Shown here piece after piece: positions 39,001 through 51,100 of a stretch of 64,000 nucleotides of DNA; the stretch's first letter is position 1; every line of letters starts with the position of its first letter. Origin of the DNA: Petrosia ficiformis (Eukaryota; Porifera; Demospongiae; Haplosclerida; Petrosiidae); the NCBI GenBank assembly GCA_947044365.1, contig OX345638.1, positions 6,891,201 through 6,955,200 of the forward strand. The letters are read 5' to 3'. The position numbers and the translations under genes are program-made. The notes below the pieces were generated by a model. That model was not told the origin of the DNA and made no database searches. It saw only the letters and a program-made list of their open reading frames with translations.

Positions 39001-40626
39001 TTGCAAAATAGCATAAATTTCAATGTACTTTGTCATACCTGTTGTTGTGGCTACTGGCTACATGCATGATGTTACTATGACATTATGTGCACCAAGTATA
39101 AAAATGTACACTAGAATAAATTAAGTTATGTTTTTGCAGGTTTCCAAACACTTTTGTTGGCCAGAACTGCCAGATACAATCGTTTTAAGTGGTTGTTGGT
39201 TGAAATATGAGTAGACAGCACCCTAAAAGTATACTGCTTTGATCAACTAATTGATTATAATTAGTACAAAGTAGCTATGGCATTATATGTCCTGAACAAC
39301 CAACTAATTGTTAAATCCTTGCAACTGTACTAACCAATAAAATAGCTTTTTTAACAATTTTGTTTTTGCAATTAATATGTAACTACAGGTATATAAAATT
39401 AATGATAGTGTGTTCATTGTAATGAACAAAAATGAATGAACATTCAAAAGTACATGTTAAGTGTCTTATTATGATAATAAAATGAAACCATAGGATTAGA
39501 ACTGTAGAGAATACAACTGAAAATAATACAAGAGATCAAGAGTGATAAATATAATAGACTAGACAAGAAAAGATAATAAATACAACTATGTAGAAATGTG
39601 GAATCTGTTTAATAAACACTCAACAACTCACTATTGTATTCTGAGAGAATGATAACAGAAATAAGTCATTAACACGATGGAATCCAGTCTTATCAATAAT
39701 AAATCCGCCAAACATTACAGCTCTATTACTAGGAAATGTTTTGATATTGAAACGAGCACATGGTGGTGGACGATCACCTGTTATGATAGGTACTTTCCAT
39801 TGACCTGAAGAAAAACATGATATTATTATGATGTAATACATAATGTCATTAATGTGAGTCATGTAATACCTGGTGATGAATTGACACACATTGTGTGTAT
39901 TTCATCTGTAAAGCAATGACTTGGGTTGTTAGGAATAGGAATATTCTTGGAACCAGTGTGAGTAGTGATTGGTGTAAGTGCAATCCCTCCGATAACTAGC
40001 AAATTATCTTCTGCATTGATGTTAAAGGATATCATTCCACAACCATGTTTTCTCATTGGTCCTTTACCAGGAGATGTGTTGATAATTTCTTTCCATTCAT
40101 TAGTAAGACTGTTGAGTTCAAATAAATCATTGTGAAAACAGTCATCAGGTTTACATCTTCCACCAAAATACAATACACTGTCTCTTATGGTAGTACAAGC
40201 ATAGTTAATCACTCCTGCAGGTGGAGTAGCTGTAGTAGATTTCCTCTCCCACTTCAATGTAGGTAAATGAAATATATCAACAGATGATGTGAACTTCCCC
40301 TTCTCATCATTATGATGTACCATAGGAAGGTTCTCCTGCTTTCCTCCCCAGGAATATAATCTGTCATTATTGACTACAGTGGAGTGGCAAGCTCTCCATT
40401 TCATCTCATATTGACCTAATGATAAACAACCAATACATGAATGTAATAGTATGACAAGTATTTAGTATTATATATATAGATTATTAGTACACAAATCAGT
40501 ACTTGTATGTATTTCAAGTTTAATTAAGAGATTATAAATAGTTTATTTATCTGATATATCAAGTTGTTTCCATGTAACAAGAAATGTAAAGATATATATT
40601 ACAATAACTCACTCACCAGTAGCCAT
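30050..40626 (-). CDS. Kelch - coiled coil - ZU5 multidomain protein
   Basis: Multi-exon gene. Exon 1 is 40626-40617 (M-A-T-G). Then come 40415-39870, 39804-39632, 38757-38566 and 38312-38135, all phase-consistent, encoding kelch repeats with GG pairs (LYSWGGK, VLYFGGR, LLVIGGI, AVMFGGF, FMVLGGLDG, VVTGGYS), a beta-propeller. From 37207-37013 to about 34650, short exons give a Glu/Lys-rich coiled coil. Exon 34523-34023 holds a ZU5 domain (DYGFKMNFPEGTLPPSQVLI to FSITGIV). Then follow about ten short acidic Ser/Thr exons (34.0-31.9 kb) and conserved modules at 31.5-30.9 kb (LPDPPSCLVSVYAD, EEIFITRFLETT). The last exon is 30417-30050, helical, stop TAG, possibly death-fold-like. The function is unknown to me. 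Kelch propellers and ZU5 both bind proteins, and ZU5 often sits in death-signalling or cytoskeletal adaptors. Inner exon borders in the 35-31 kb part are approximate. Confidence 0.75.
31610..33620 (-). repeat. Duplicated acidic-exon block (about 500 bp, two copies)
   Basis: About 31610-32110 and 33100-33620 match through both exons and introns. Shared coding phrases include ADENDVITTNDDIINTPD and DISTEN followed by TSPDIQE, and the flanking non-coding GATGACTATAGT and GTAATACATTACATGATAT phrases also match. The copies lie about 1.5 kb apart in direct orientation within the kelch/ZU5 gene. Confidence 0.8.
34866..36931 (-). repeat. Duplicated coiled-coil exon block (about 400 bp, two copies)
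   Basis: 34866-35281 and 36531-36931 are near identical through exons and introns, for example TTCTTCCAATATTAACATCT in both and ATTCAATAGATATGATAT in an intron. The second block lacks about 18 bp in one exon. Because introns match as closely as exons, the duplication is recent. Each block adds two short coiled-coil exons in frame. Confidence 0.85.
37480..37640. repeat. Half copy of the fold-back family in an intron
   Basis: Carries ACAGCTCTTTGTATTTTGCT, GTAGGGTTATATGGAAGTGG and CATGCTTTTTGGGTTTTGAT, ending near CATCTTCCTTCATTTTTATT. This is the centre and right arm of the palindromic family seen complete at 56688-56941. Confidence 0.75.
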
Positions 40627-42743
40627 TATTAGAGAAAAAACCGAAGCTAAATTTAGTGAGCCCCACCCTGTATTCTGTGCAAATTCAAACCGTCCACACT
40701 GGTTACTAGGATATCACAGGATGTCATGTGATCATATTATGAACAATCTGATAATTCAGCCCCTTGTAACTACCGAAGTGTACGTGATTTAGTCTCGCGT
40801 AACCAGACCCTCCCCTCTCTAAACGCCACATGTTTGGCTTTCGTGGGTTTGTAGTTTGGAAAAATGGAGATTTTAGCTCACTTACAGGACAATATAAAGG
40901 TGATCAGTGAGATCAGATGATATGAAAGTTGGTATTACACAAAATTAGTGAGATATATATATATATATATACATATATATAATTATATATATATATATAT
41001 ATTATATACATATATATAATTATATATATAATTATTTTAAACTGATTGGAGTCGCATCTGCAAACCCCCTTGTAGCACCTTGAAAGACATACATATAACA
41101 CTGTTTTACATAAATAGATAGAAAACTATGCAGATATAAATAGATTTTTGTTTTGTCTGAGTTCAAACTGGTTATATCATGACCACTTCAGTAGTACTTC
41201 TCTGCATTCGTAGGTATGGTCTGTACAATGTTGATATAAGACACGATTTATGATGTCTATGATAGTGTAAATCTATCATGGTTGTTGGGATTTGCTTCTT
41301 ACTGTATCGAACTTATGTATTTCACAGGGCTTCCAGTCATTGTCATGGCTACCTCATACTTCTTGGTATTTATAGGTGAGGTTTCTAAAGTGGATTAACT
41401 ATTGCTAATATAGATACTCTAGTATTAAGTGCAGTTATTACACCAGCCTGTATAAGAGGAGAAAAATACATACATGTATAGTATATTATAGTAGTATTAC
41501 TATACTACATGTACATAATACATGTATTAGTATTACTGTATTACCATAACACACGTATTATGCATGTATTAGTATTACTATACTACATAATACATGTACT
41601 AATATTACTATACTACATAATACATGTATTAGTATTACTATACTACATAATACATGTATTAATATTACTATACTACATAATACATGTATTAGTATTACTA
41701 TACTACATAATACATGTATTAGTATTACTATACTACATAATACATGTATTAATATTACTATACTACATAATACATGTATTAGTATTACTATACTACATAA
41801 TACATGTATTAGTATTACTATACTACATAATACATGTATTAGTATTACTATACTTCATAATACATGTATTAGTATTGCTATACTACACAATACATGTATT
41901 AGTATTACTATACTTCATAATACATGTATTAGTATTACTATACTACATAATACATGTATTAGTATTACTATACTACATAATACATGTATTAGTATTACTA
42001 TATTACATATACATGCATGATGTACATATATTAGTTGTAATACATATACAAGTACGTTGTGTATATGTACAATATAACAAGTATAGGTTATACACTGAGG
42101 TCTAGATTATTGTATATATTGAGAGCTATAGGCTCGAGGTACATAAATCATAACAACTGTTAACCAACTTATACCATAATCAATCAGATTGGTTAATTTA
42201 GTTTCTACAGAGATACATGATGTGTGCTTAATTACTTTTTCATTACAACTGTTTCTTGATACCAACAAAATATGTCTTCTAAATGAACACTTAAAAACTA
42301 ATTAAATTGCCATAAATCACTGTTATTAATTTGTAAAAGGCACACATCGACAGAAGAGCCATTCCCCACTTTTACCACAATATGCAACGCATGCAATATG
42401 CAAGTCAGCCCCTCCTTTCTGTTAGTTCACGATCTCAAGTGCTTAGGCCTCTTAGAGCTCCAAAAAGATATAAAATAGAACACAACTTGTGGCTATATCA
42501 GAAACTATATTTGCTTTTCTCTGTTTACTTAAAGTTATAACAGTGTATTAATTTTGGTTTTATCAAATAAACAATAATTATATATTGAGTCATCCATTGC
42601 TGGCAAAAAACAGGAGGTGAATAAGGTCTCCTGGAAAGTGTGTAAGTAATTTATTCACCTGATATAAAGCAATCTGATTGGTCAATTTAATATAGCACAG
42701 TCTAATACATTTTGCCTAAAGAATGTTACCTTGGCGATAGATA
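40627..42743. repeat. Intergenic; AT tract and 30-bp minisatellite
   Basis: A TAGTCTCGCGTAACCAGACC single MITE end lies at 40787. (TA)n tracts fill about 40950-41030. From about 41560 to 42005 a 30-bp unit close to TACTACATAATACATGTATTAGTATTACTA repeats about 15 times with few variants (AATATTAC, CTTCATAAT). It opens a long plus-strand ORF that is an artefact. From 42010 to 42743 no gene was seen. Confidence 0.85.
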
Positions 42744-43431
42744 TCATCTGTTATTCCATGGCTTCATGAATAGCTGTTCTACACATGTATCTGAATCCAA
42801 CATCTTATCAAATTCAACAATACAACAAACACTTTGATCAACAAGAACTAAAGCTCCTCCCTCTAATGAAAGAAGGAATATGATACATACACACACACAC
42901 ATACAAACAGACAGAAACACACCTACACAGACAGACAAACCGACAAATAGACATACATGTACACCTAGACAGACATACAAACAGACACAGACACACACAA
43001 CATACCTATTGTCATCTCTCCACTAATACTCTGGTAGAAAAAGTCATTGAGACAATTTCTGGAAGCCAGAAAGAGCTTGATGAAAAAATGTATAGATGGA
43101 CATATACATGTACAATGTATACTTGTACATTGATAATTACATATATAGATAAGGATGAATTAACAGACAGATGGATACATGTATAGGTGTAAATAGATAG
43201 ATACTGAGCTTGTTGAAAGCATGTATAGATAAATGGATAGTTAAATTAATTAAATAATTGATAATTATATGAAAGATGAATTGACTAAATAGATATATTC
43301 AAATAATAGAGATGTATTGTATACCCCAGTAACAAGAACATGATCTCCTGGATATGCTAAACGAGTCACTTCCCCTCTGGTAATTACTGTCATTTGACGA
43401 GGAATGTTACCCACAGGAACTTGATCATTCT
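42744..43431 (-). pseudogene. MCM7-like exons, decayed
   Basis: Exon-like 43431-43324 reads [15 protein letters not shown] then [17 protein letters not shown], a close match to the OB/zinc region of the replicative helicase subunit MCM7. At about 43020-43045 a short SISGEMTI fits the end of the next MCM segment. 42860-42790 gives [14 protein letters not shown] and EFDKM, the Walker B region. There the usual Asp before EFDKM is Val, and the frame shifts after MLDSD so that the next conserved residues (RTAIHEAME) lie in another frame with a stop behind. The Walker A segment is absent. A microsatellite and (CACA)n tract separate the pieces. It is a relic, not a working helicase gene. Confidence 0.75.
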
Positions 43432-43630
43432 AAAAGAACCAAAGAGGTGAGCAGTACAGACAAACAAACAGATAAATGGACATTCACATTCTTGAATCTT
43501 TATTTCCTGGTATTTCATGAAACGTGAACCACACAAGTTTGAAGATTGAGACGATCACCAGATCTTATTAAAAATATGTATAATTATACATGTACATGTA
43601 CACATATACATACATAAATATATACATACA

Positions 43631-44407
43631 TAGGGGTAGGAACAGATATGAAATTGGGGGGGGGGGGGGGGGCTGAACATATTGATAAAGTAATATATAT
43701 ATAAGTGTTAATGAAATGTACCAAATCCTTCCTTTTGCTGAAAGTCAAGCCAGCCCTTGAGTTAACTTTGCGACAGTAGAAGCAAAAAACAACATTATGT
43801 GATTGGCAATAAGATAACCATTTGTGATCAGAAAACCAATGCTTTTGAAATGTATGAGCTTGCCTACCCTGTTTTGTTTCTACTTAGTTCATGCTGAAGT
43901 TTTGTCATCAATATCTCGGCAACACTCATTTTCACAGTCACCATTTACAACACCTTCGTATGTTGAGTCATTTAATGAAGCCTCACTAGCCTCTTCCTCC
44001 TCATTATCTGTGATCATTTCCAAGTTTCTGCCTGTATCACCAGATCCAATTCCTTCCAATCAGGCCCACTACATTCATAGAATATAATAATTTAAAAAAT
44101 TAAAACACCTAAGTCAGCCTTACTACATTTCCTTAACTCCAGACTGTGTCCTTACAACCTCATTGTCACCTGCTACATTCTGTACTTTCCGTTTCTTTGC
44201 TGTACTCTCATATTCATTAGTAAAAAATGAGTTTAGGCTAGACTGAATTTTAGTTTGACTTTTTGTAGCCAATTTTCACTTGCTGCTGTATCATGTGCTT
44301 AATGAATGAAAGCTCTATCTGCAGATTGCAACTTTGGGGGGGTGAGCCCCCCATTCTACAAAGTTGGGGGGGGCTATAGCCCCCAGCCTCCCCTGTTCCT
44401 ACCCCTA
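43631..44407. mobile_element. hAT-like DNA transposon remnant
   Basis: Ends TAGGGGTAGGAACAG and its perfect complement CTGTTCCTACCCCTA. The flanking 8-mers TACATACA (43623-43630) and TGTATACA (44408-44415) match at 6 of 8, fitting a hAT 8-bp duplication. Long G-runs near each end (43660-43672 and 44334-44370) mirror each other. A minus-strand ORF at 44087-43824 with an acidic patch may be transposase residue but is not diagnostic. Confidence 0.7.
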
Positions 44408-44408
44408 T

Positions 44409-44801
44409 GTATACATATCCACTTCCACCTTTTTTAACTGGTTTTTACCCCTTGTGGTATAACCCATATTAACATGTGGAACCCAGTCAGGATGATCTAT
44501 TTCTTCAAGCTGAGCTGGTTTACCTGAGTAATAGCATAATATTATAGTGAATAAACTACACGAGCCTTAGGTAACAGCATTTAGTTAAGATTATACCTGA
44601 TGCAAAATGAGTAGGACAAACTCTACTGTTCTTGGAGGGAACCCAGTTCTTTCTGTTGATGCGATTGATCCGTCTCTTACACAGTAATTCTTTGGTCTGA
44701 TTTTTTCCTTTAGGGTCTGTGGCACTAGGTATTCTGAAGAAAGAGACTTTATCGCGCCCACCACGCCTGTGGCAGTCCACAACACAACAAGTAAGCACCA
44801 T
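44409..44801 (-). CDS. THAP-domain protein, 5' exons (partial)
   Basis: Exon 44801-44597 starts MVLTCCVVDCHRR and has the C2CH THAP layout: an early Cys pair, FFRIP, a Trp in NWVPS, then C-P-T-H-F at the end. THAP domains are DNA-binding zinc fingers found in transcription factors and in P-element-type transposases. A donor GTATAA follows HFASG. The next exon starts at 44523 in phase and reads GKPAQLEEIDHPDWVPHVNM, a linker seen after many invertebrate THAP domains. The frame then runs into the hAT-like element at 44407, so the rest of the gene is cut away or lies beyond it. It could be a host gene or a transposase relic. Confidence 0.7.
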
Positions 44802-44939
44802 AGAAGCAGTCTCAGTAGCTGCAACTGTTCCAGTAATTGCAGGTTGCCTCCCACCATAGTATGACGTTTTTTGACGTCACGCGCACTACCTCTATCTGCG
44901 CTGCTAGTGAAAAGTGGGAGTTACCCAAGATTAATTTAT

Positions 44940-45033
44940 GGACCAAATTAGTCTCGCGTAGCCAGACCCAACCCCTCTGCTACGACGACGTAGCAGAGGG
45001 GTTGGGTCTGGCTACGCGAGACTAGGACCAAAT
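44940..45033. mobile_element. 76-bp perfect hairpin insertion with 9-bp target duplication
   Basis: 44949-45024 consists of two perfectly complementary 36-bp arms starting TAGTCTCGCGTAGCCAGACC around a 4-base loop ACGA. GGACCAAAT occurs directly on both sides (44940-44948 and 45025-45033). The outer sequence matches the TAGTCTCGC MITE family. It has kept only the ends and yet shows a clean target duplication. Confidence 0.9.
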
Positions 45034-45485
45034 AGGTGCATGATTATTTTTCTTTTAACTGCAGAAATATATGTACCTATATCTAGATATCAAAAGCTGT
45101 AGTGACTGTTAAGCTTAAAGAAGCTTTTAAGGAAAACTATCAAAATCATAATTGAGCATTCACATGGTAACTATATATCACGATCCAAAATTTGTTATAA
45201 TGATGTGATCGCCAAAAAATATCGCAATAATCGGTATTATTGCTCGGCCCTATTATATACATGTATACAGTACAAGTACATCATGACGTACTATGACAGT
45301 CACGCTTGCAGATTTGAGTGGATGCTGTGCTTGCAGTAATTGGTAAGCAAGGTTGAGGTGACTGTTAGATTGCTCCAGGAGGTCCAGAAAGTTGCAAAGA
45401 CGCTACATTCAGTTGAATCTGTGATGCTGAGCCACACCTCACAGATTATAGGCTTGTCGAGGTGGGTGTGGTTATAATAATTTCG

Positions 45486-46553
45486 ATGGCTACTTCATCG
45501 GCATCAATTCGTGTGGAAGAGGACGAGGAAGATGAAGAGGTAAGATGAGCAAACGAAAATCACTACCTCAATAATAATTGTATTACTCACCTCACTTGCA
45601 GATATTCCGTAGCCTTCGATCAGTTCCAATCGATTCAATAAACATACTAGTGACGGGAAAGACAGGAACTGGAAAATCATCCTTGGTAAATGCAGTTATC
45701 GGAAGTAGTACGGATGGTGCTGAAGAAGGAAAAGATCTAGGAGGTACAACAAAAGTAGTGACTGGTTATAGTGCGACAATAGGTGGTGTACAGTTTAAAA
45801 TATGGGATGCTCCTGGGATTCAAGATGCCAAACACGATGACGAAGAAATTCTGGACATAATTCGAAAGTCCTTAAGTGAGAGTGAGGTTTCTTCGGTGCA
45901 TCTTGTTTTGTACTGCATTCGTATGGATCAAGATCGTATAGATAGAGCAGAAATAAATGGCATTAATCTATTATGTCGATTGTTTAATAAAGAGATTTGG
46001 AATCACTCAGTTTTTGCCCTTACATTTGCAAATCGTGTTTTACCTCCACCTGAAAAGGACGGTGATGATGATGCTGCTGAGCAGTGGTTTGAAGACCGAA
46101 TAAAAGAGTTTGAGAACCGGATTCATGAAACTTTAGTAGAGAGTGGTGTGTCAAAAGATATTGCAAAAAAAGTAAAAGCTCTTCCAACAGGTTACCACAA
46201 ACGCACTAGACGAATACAAGAGCCAAAGAAAATCATTGGTAAACAAGATTGGCTGAGTCCATTCTGGTGTTCATGTGCAGAGCACTTGAAAGAGGAAGCT
46301 CTAGTATCACTGTTCATTTCACAAACACCTCGCATTAATCCTAATCAAGATTTAGTAGAAGATACAAGTCCTAAAGAAGAAAATGATCCAGTAAGTCTTA
46401 ATTCTAAATTGACATTAAATTTTATTTTATTGTCATTTGTAGTTGCCACTAAATATTCCTGAACAGCATACGTTGTGGCAGAAGATAAAAAATAAAAGTT
46501 ATAGAGTTTGGATCTGGCTGATATCGAAGATATTTCATCGTAATGATACATAA
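45486..46553 (+). CDS. AIG1/TOC-like GTPase, copy 1
   Basis: Three exons: 45486-45539 (MATSSASIRVEEDEEDEE), 45602-46390 and 46443-46553, with GT-AG introns of 62 and 52 bp; 317 residues. P-loop GKTGTGKS at about 37-44, G3 DAPG at about 87-90, and in the G4 place TFANRVLPPP at about 159. The TFAN-x-PP form is closer to the TH-A-PP of plant TOC GTPases than to AIG1/GIMAP TRKDL, but the overall fold class (septin-like TRAFAC) is the same. Animal relatives act in immune cells and on membranes. The third exon gives a Trp-rich basic tail (HTLWQKIKNKSYRVWIWLI) that could bind membrane. If the second intron is retained, the protein ends with a different hydrophobic tail instead. The neighbour at 48199 is a paralogue. 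Confidence 0.75.
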
Positions 46554-48198
46554 CATGTATGTGATAACAACAAATACATTTAGTATTATTAATATTCAAT
46601 TATGCTTTTTGGTATAGATTTAATAAGGTTTTTTTTACATTTTCATTGAGAATAACAAAAATTATACTTTTGTGATTTAATAATTTACATTATGTATGAA
46701 GTGACATACATGGTGAAAAGTAATAGGTTGTTAAAATCTTCAGTTTGTTACAGTAGTTTCAATGCAATTATATTTTCCTCCATACGAATTTTTTTTTCCT
46801 GCTTGCTAATATCAAGACCTACATTGTATATTGACTAATAACTAATATAAAGTACATGTCATAACAATGCATATGGTAACAGACACAATGTAGCTATATA
46901 CATAGCATAGTATTATATAGGTACAACCTGTGGTGTATTATCTGTGAAAACAAGAGATGTTACTAGCTCATTCCAGAGTAATTAAATATGCACATGAATT
47001 TGTACTTATAATAGCAAACATGTGATATACTCCACAGACATTTGAAAAGTCAGCACAATGGGATGTAATGGGATTTACATGTTTAAAGTACATGTACATT
47101 GTATTGCTTTTGTTACACTGTAAAAATTAGTGGGTTAGTATAACCCTCATTTGGTTAAATGAGTTTCAATGCACTATTACTTCTAAGGTATAATTATCGT
47201 ATTCAATTATCTGTGGAGAACAGAGCTTATTTGTTGACATACATATTCCTGTACTTATAACGAATAACAGAAAACAAATAACAGATGACAAATAACAAAC
47301 AACAAATAACAAATAGCATAGTATTATATAGGTACAACCTGTGGTGTATTATTAGTATCCCAATTCCAACATCTACATGAACTTGTATTTATAATAGCAA
47401 ATAATGTGATGTACTCCACAGATATTTGAAAAGTCAGCACATGTATGTACCATTCTTTATTATGGCATGTACTTTATATACTAGTCAATATAGATCCAAA
47501 TCAAAACATTACTTAGCTAGACCATAAAGCAGCATTGATTTATATAGTCTCATCAGGAATTGAAACTCATGTAACCAAATGAAAGTTAAAATAACCCATT
47601 CATTTTTACACAATTTCACTGTGATAATTCACAATATCACCATGCATGTGCATGAGTATAACATAAACATAGTAAATCCCTATAGACATCAACCACTTAA
47701 GGCTATGCATGCCATAACTGTCAACCTACAATTTAATTGCGCTAAGTGCAAAGGAGGTAGCTATATAAATTGTATGTAAGGCAGCTTTTCATTCTTCCAG
47801 ACAATAGTCTAGTCTATGTGAAGAACATTGAGTATGGCTGGGGACAAGACTACATCCACACAGTTAATTGATTAAATTAAGTTTTAGTGACAACACATTC
47901 CAAATGTCACTTACTTGAAATTTTTGTTGGATCATTATATATGCATGTGCACACGATCAGTCCGGGGTTGCCAGATTGTGAATGGAATTGATAGATTTGA
48001 TCTTGTACATGAATAACTGTACTAGTAATTATACCCTTAAATATATGATATCTGTGTGTAAACCACATGTTGTATATATCTATAAGTCATAGATTCAACA
48101 TGAATGAATAAAAAGTTTTTTTACAGGGGGGGGGCAATGCCCGCAGCATGATTATTCACAATTAATTTAAAGGCGGAGCTTGCTTTACTCGAGGCGCA
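46554..48198. repeat. Intergenic segment, duplicated behind GTPase copy 2
   Basis: About 46710-47610 matches about 50160-50800 in order (TTTCAATGCAATTATATTTT, TGTTTAAAGTACATGTACAT, TATTTGAAAAGTCAGCACAT, GGCATGTACTTTA). The phrase GCATAGTATTATATAGGTAC appears three times in all. A G-run lies near 48126. No coding sequence was seen. Confidence 0.75.
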
Positions 48199-51100
48199 AT
48201 GGCAGAGCTGCAAGAAATGAAGGTATATATATATCATTATTTGTAAGTGTTTCAGTCAAATCATTTTGTATAATACTAGGAAGAAAAGCCAATTCATATT
48301 CTAGTGATCGGAAAGACCAGAGTAGGAAAATCAGCGTTAATAAATGCTTATGCGGCTACTCAGGATGATGCTAGGAATATGGTTGCAATAGAAGGAAAGA
48401 ATACAACAGATATATCTAGAACGGTAGAAAGCAGGGAATTAAAGTTCGGCAATACAAAATTCATTATCTGGGAAGCTCCTGGTCTTCAAGACTTCACGGA
48501 GAGTGATTCAGCTGTCACTGATAGGCTCAAGAGCACTCTGAAAGGGAGTAAATGTAGCTATATAAATCTGGTTATTTACTGTACACCTATGAATAGAGAG
48601 CGATTTGAACAGTCTGAAGTGAATGCTATTAACCACATAACAAAGGCTTTTGGTAATACGATCTGGAGAAATGCCGTGTTTGCATTAACATATGCTAATC
48701 GTGTTTTACCTCCAGCAGAATGTGACACAGATGATAAGGAAAAGGAATGGTTTCAATCTCGAATTAAAGAGTTTGAAAATGTCATTACAAGAATATTAGC
48801 GGATAGTTTTGATGGAGTTGACCTGGTACCTGACGTATGTGTTTTTCCAGCTGGTTATCATACAGCTACCCGTAGAATACAAAATCCATATGGCTTCTAT
48901 TGCATAGAAAATTGGTTTTCACAATTTGACAAGCTCACTAAACGAGTAATCAAAAGCAGTCCATTTTTGGTTGAGGATGCTGAAAAGTGTCATGTAGAGA
49001 GACAGAAATCAATTTTGGATGACAACAATCCAAATCATCAAGGTAAGTCATTAGAGTGTAGAAGGAACATTTGGTAGTTGTTATCAAAAACAGTCAATGT
49101 AAAAACTGAATGTATATGTGAGATATGAATAACAAATTACCATTTCATGAAATGAGCCCACAATAATGTGTTGCAACAAAAGTCCATTTCTTTAGAAAAG
49201 GTATGAAACTCTTGGTGAATGGTTGATAATGAGTAACTGTAGGTTATTATAAACTCCTGAGAACATCAGTGCAAAACCAATTCAGTTATTTTTATTGATT
49301 CATGTACTGTGGTTATTTCAATACAGTAAACATCCAGAGTGTGAAACAGTTATAGTACAACTCCCACTATAAATTATTTACATACAGAACTGATATCATG
49401 CCTAACTTAATTAAGTGTTTGTAGTATATATATACTCTTGCTACTTTATGCATGTTCTTATAGTGGGATGTTATGTGTTGATTGTGTTCATTGTCTTATG
49501 TAAATAAATAGTGGGAGAATTACTGACATGTGATTACTGTGGAATCCTGACTTACAAAGCTACCGGATATCATAAAGGTCTTCTTGCATTATCAATTTAC
49601 ATAGCCATAGAATAACAACATTCTAATTTTAGAGCTAAGAATACAAACTAGCCTGACTTACTCTGTGACACCACAATTCAGCAATTAATTGTGTGATTGT
49701 GATGTCATGCTAAATTTCAAAAATTGAGGTAACCAATTGAAATATATAACCAAATAATTGGCTGAAATAATTATTATAATTATTATAATAATTATAACCA
49801 ACCTTTTTTTGTAATTTAAACTTTTTTCCTGATTTACAAGTATTGTATAGTTCTTTTGATTTTGATCTATACTGACTTGTCTAAATTAGCTATAATAAAC
49901 CATGCTAACAAAAACAATGCATTATACTTTAAGCATACTTAGTATTTAAATTCCAATATAGTATATACATGTATAATTGGGTATACAAATTACTACTCGT
50001 ATATATAATATATATATATATATGTGTCTACATCACTGTTCTCGGATTATATAACAATGTTTCTTTGACAAATCGAACACACTCAGATACACAAATTTAC
50101 AAAACTCATGATGATTTATATACAAAACAGGACGGAATATTGTAGAAGGAGAAGCACATGTGCACTGTAAAAGGTAATAGGTTGCTTACAGGAGTTTCAA
50201 TGCAATTATATTTTCCTCCATGCTGATTTATTTTTCCTGCTGGCAAATATTTACAAGCAGGAGCTCATAAACTGCTGTTACAAGTCATGTACATGAATTT
50301 GAACTTATAATAGCGAACATGTGATATGCTCCACAGATACTTGAAAAGTTAGCACATGTATGTAATTATGGGATTTACATGTTTAAAGTACATGTACATT
50401 GTATTGCTTTTGTTAATTAATACAATGTAGCTATATATATATATACATAGCATAGTATTATATAGGTACTACTTGTCAATTCCAACATCTGTGAAAACAA
50501 CAGATGTTGCTAGCTCATTCCAGAGTTATTAATTGATATAAATATGTACATGAAGTTGTACTTATATAATAGCAAATAACATGTGATGTACTCCACAGAT
50601 ATTTGAAAAGTCAGCACATGTATGTACCATTCTTTATTATGGCATGTACTTTACGTACTAGTCAATACAGATCAAAATGAAAAGAAATAAATTACTACTT
50701 GTAAACATTACCTAGCTAGACAAGAAAGCAACATTGATTTAAATAGTCTCAGGAGAAATGTAACCAAATGAGAGTTAAAATAGCCCATTCATTACCCTCA
50801 CTGCAAAGCGTAGGCAAGGAAGGGTATGGTAATCATATTGTGTGTCTGTCTATCTGTCTGTCTGTGTGTTCGCAAACTTTTGGGAAAACTACGAATATTG
50901 GTGGCTCCAACAAGCTACTGGCAGACTTCAAATTATACGAGGATCAAAAATAACAAGAGGCTTTTGCTAATAACCTTTCAGTTATCAGTTATCACAATTT
51001 TGTATAACTCACGGTTACTGTTTCCAGACTTGAAGAGAAGACTTTTGGGGGCATTTGGACACATCCAAACATAACTACTCCTGTATCATGACTATCGCTA

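Noticed and set aside
41509..42105. 198-codon plus ORF of HVLVLLYYII repeats
   Set aside because: Direct translation of a 30-bp minisatellite, with no start context, splice link or unique sequence.
42880..43000. Cys/Val-rich minus ORF section ([11 protein letters not shown])
   Set aside because: Translation of a CACA/CAGA microsatellite upstream of the MCM7 relic.
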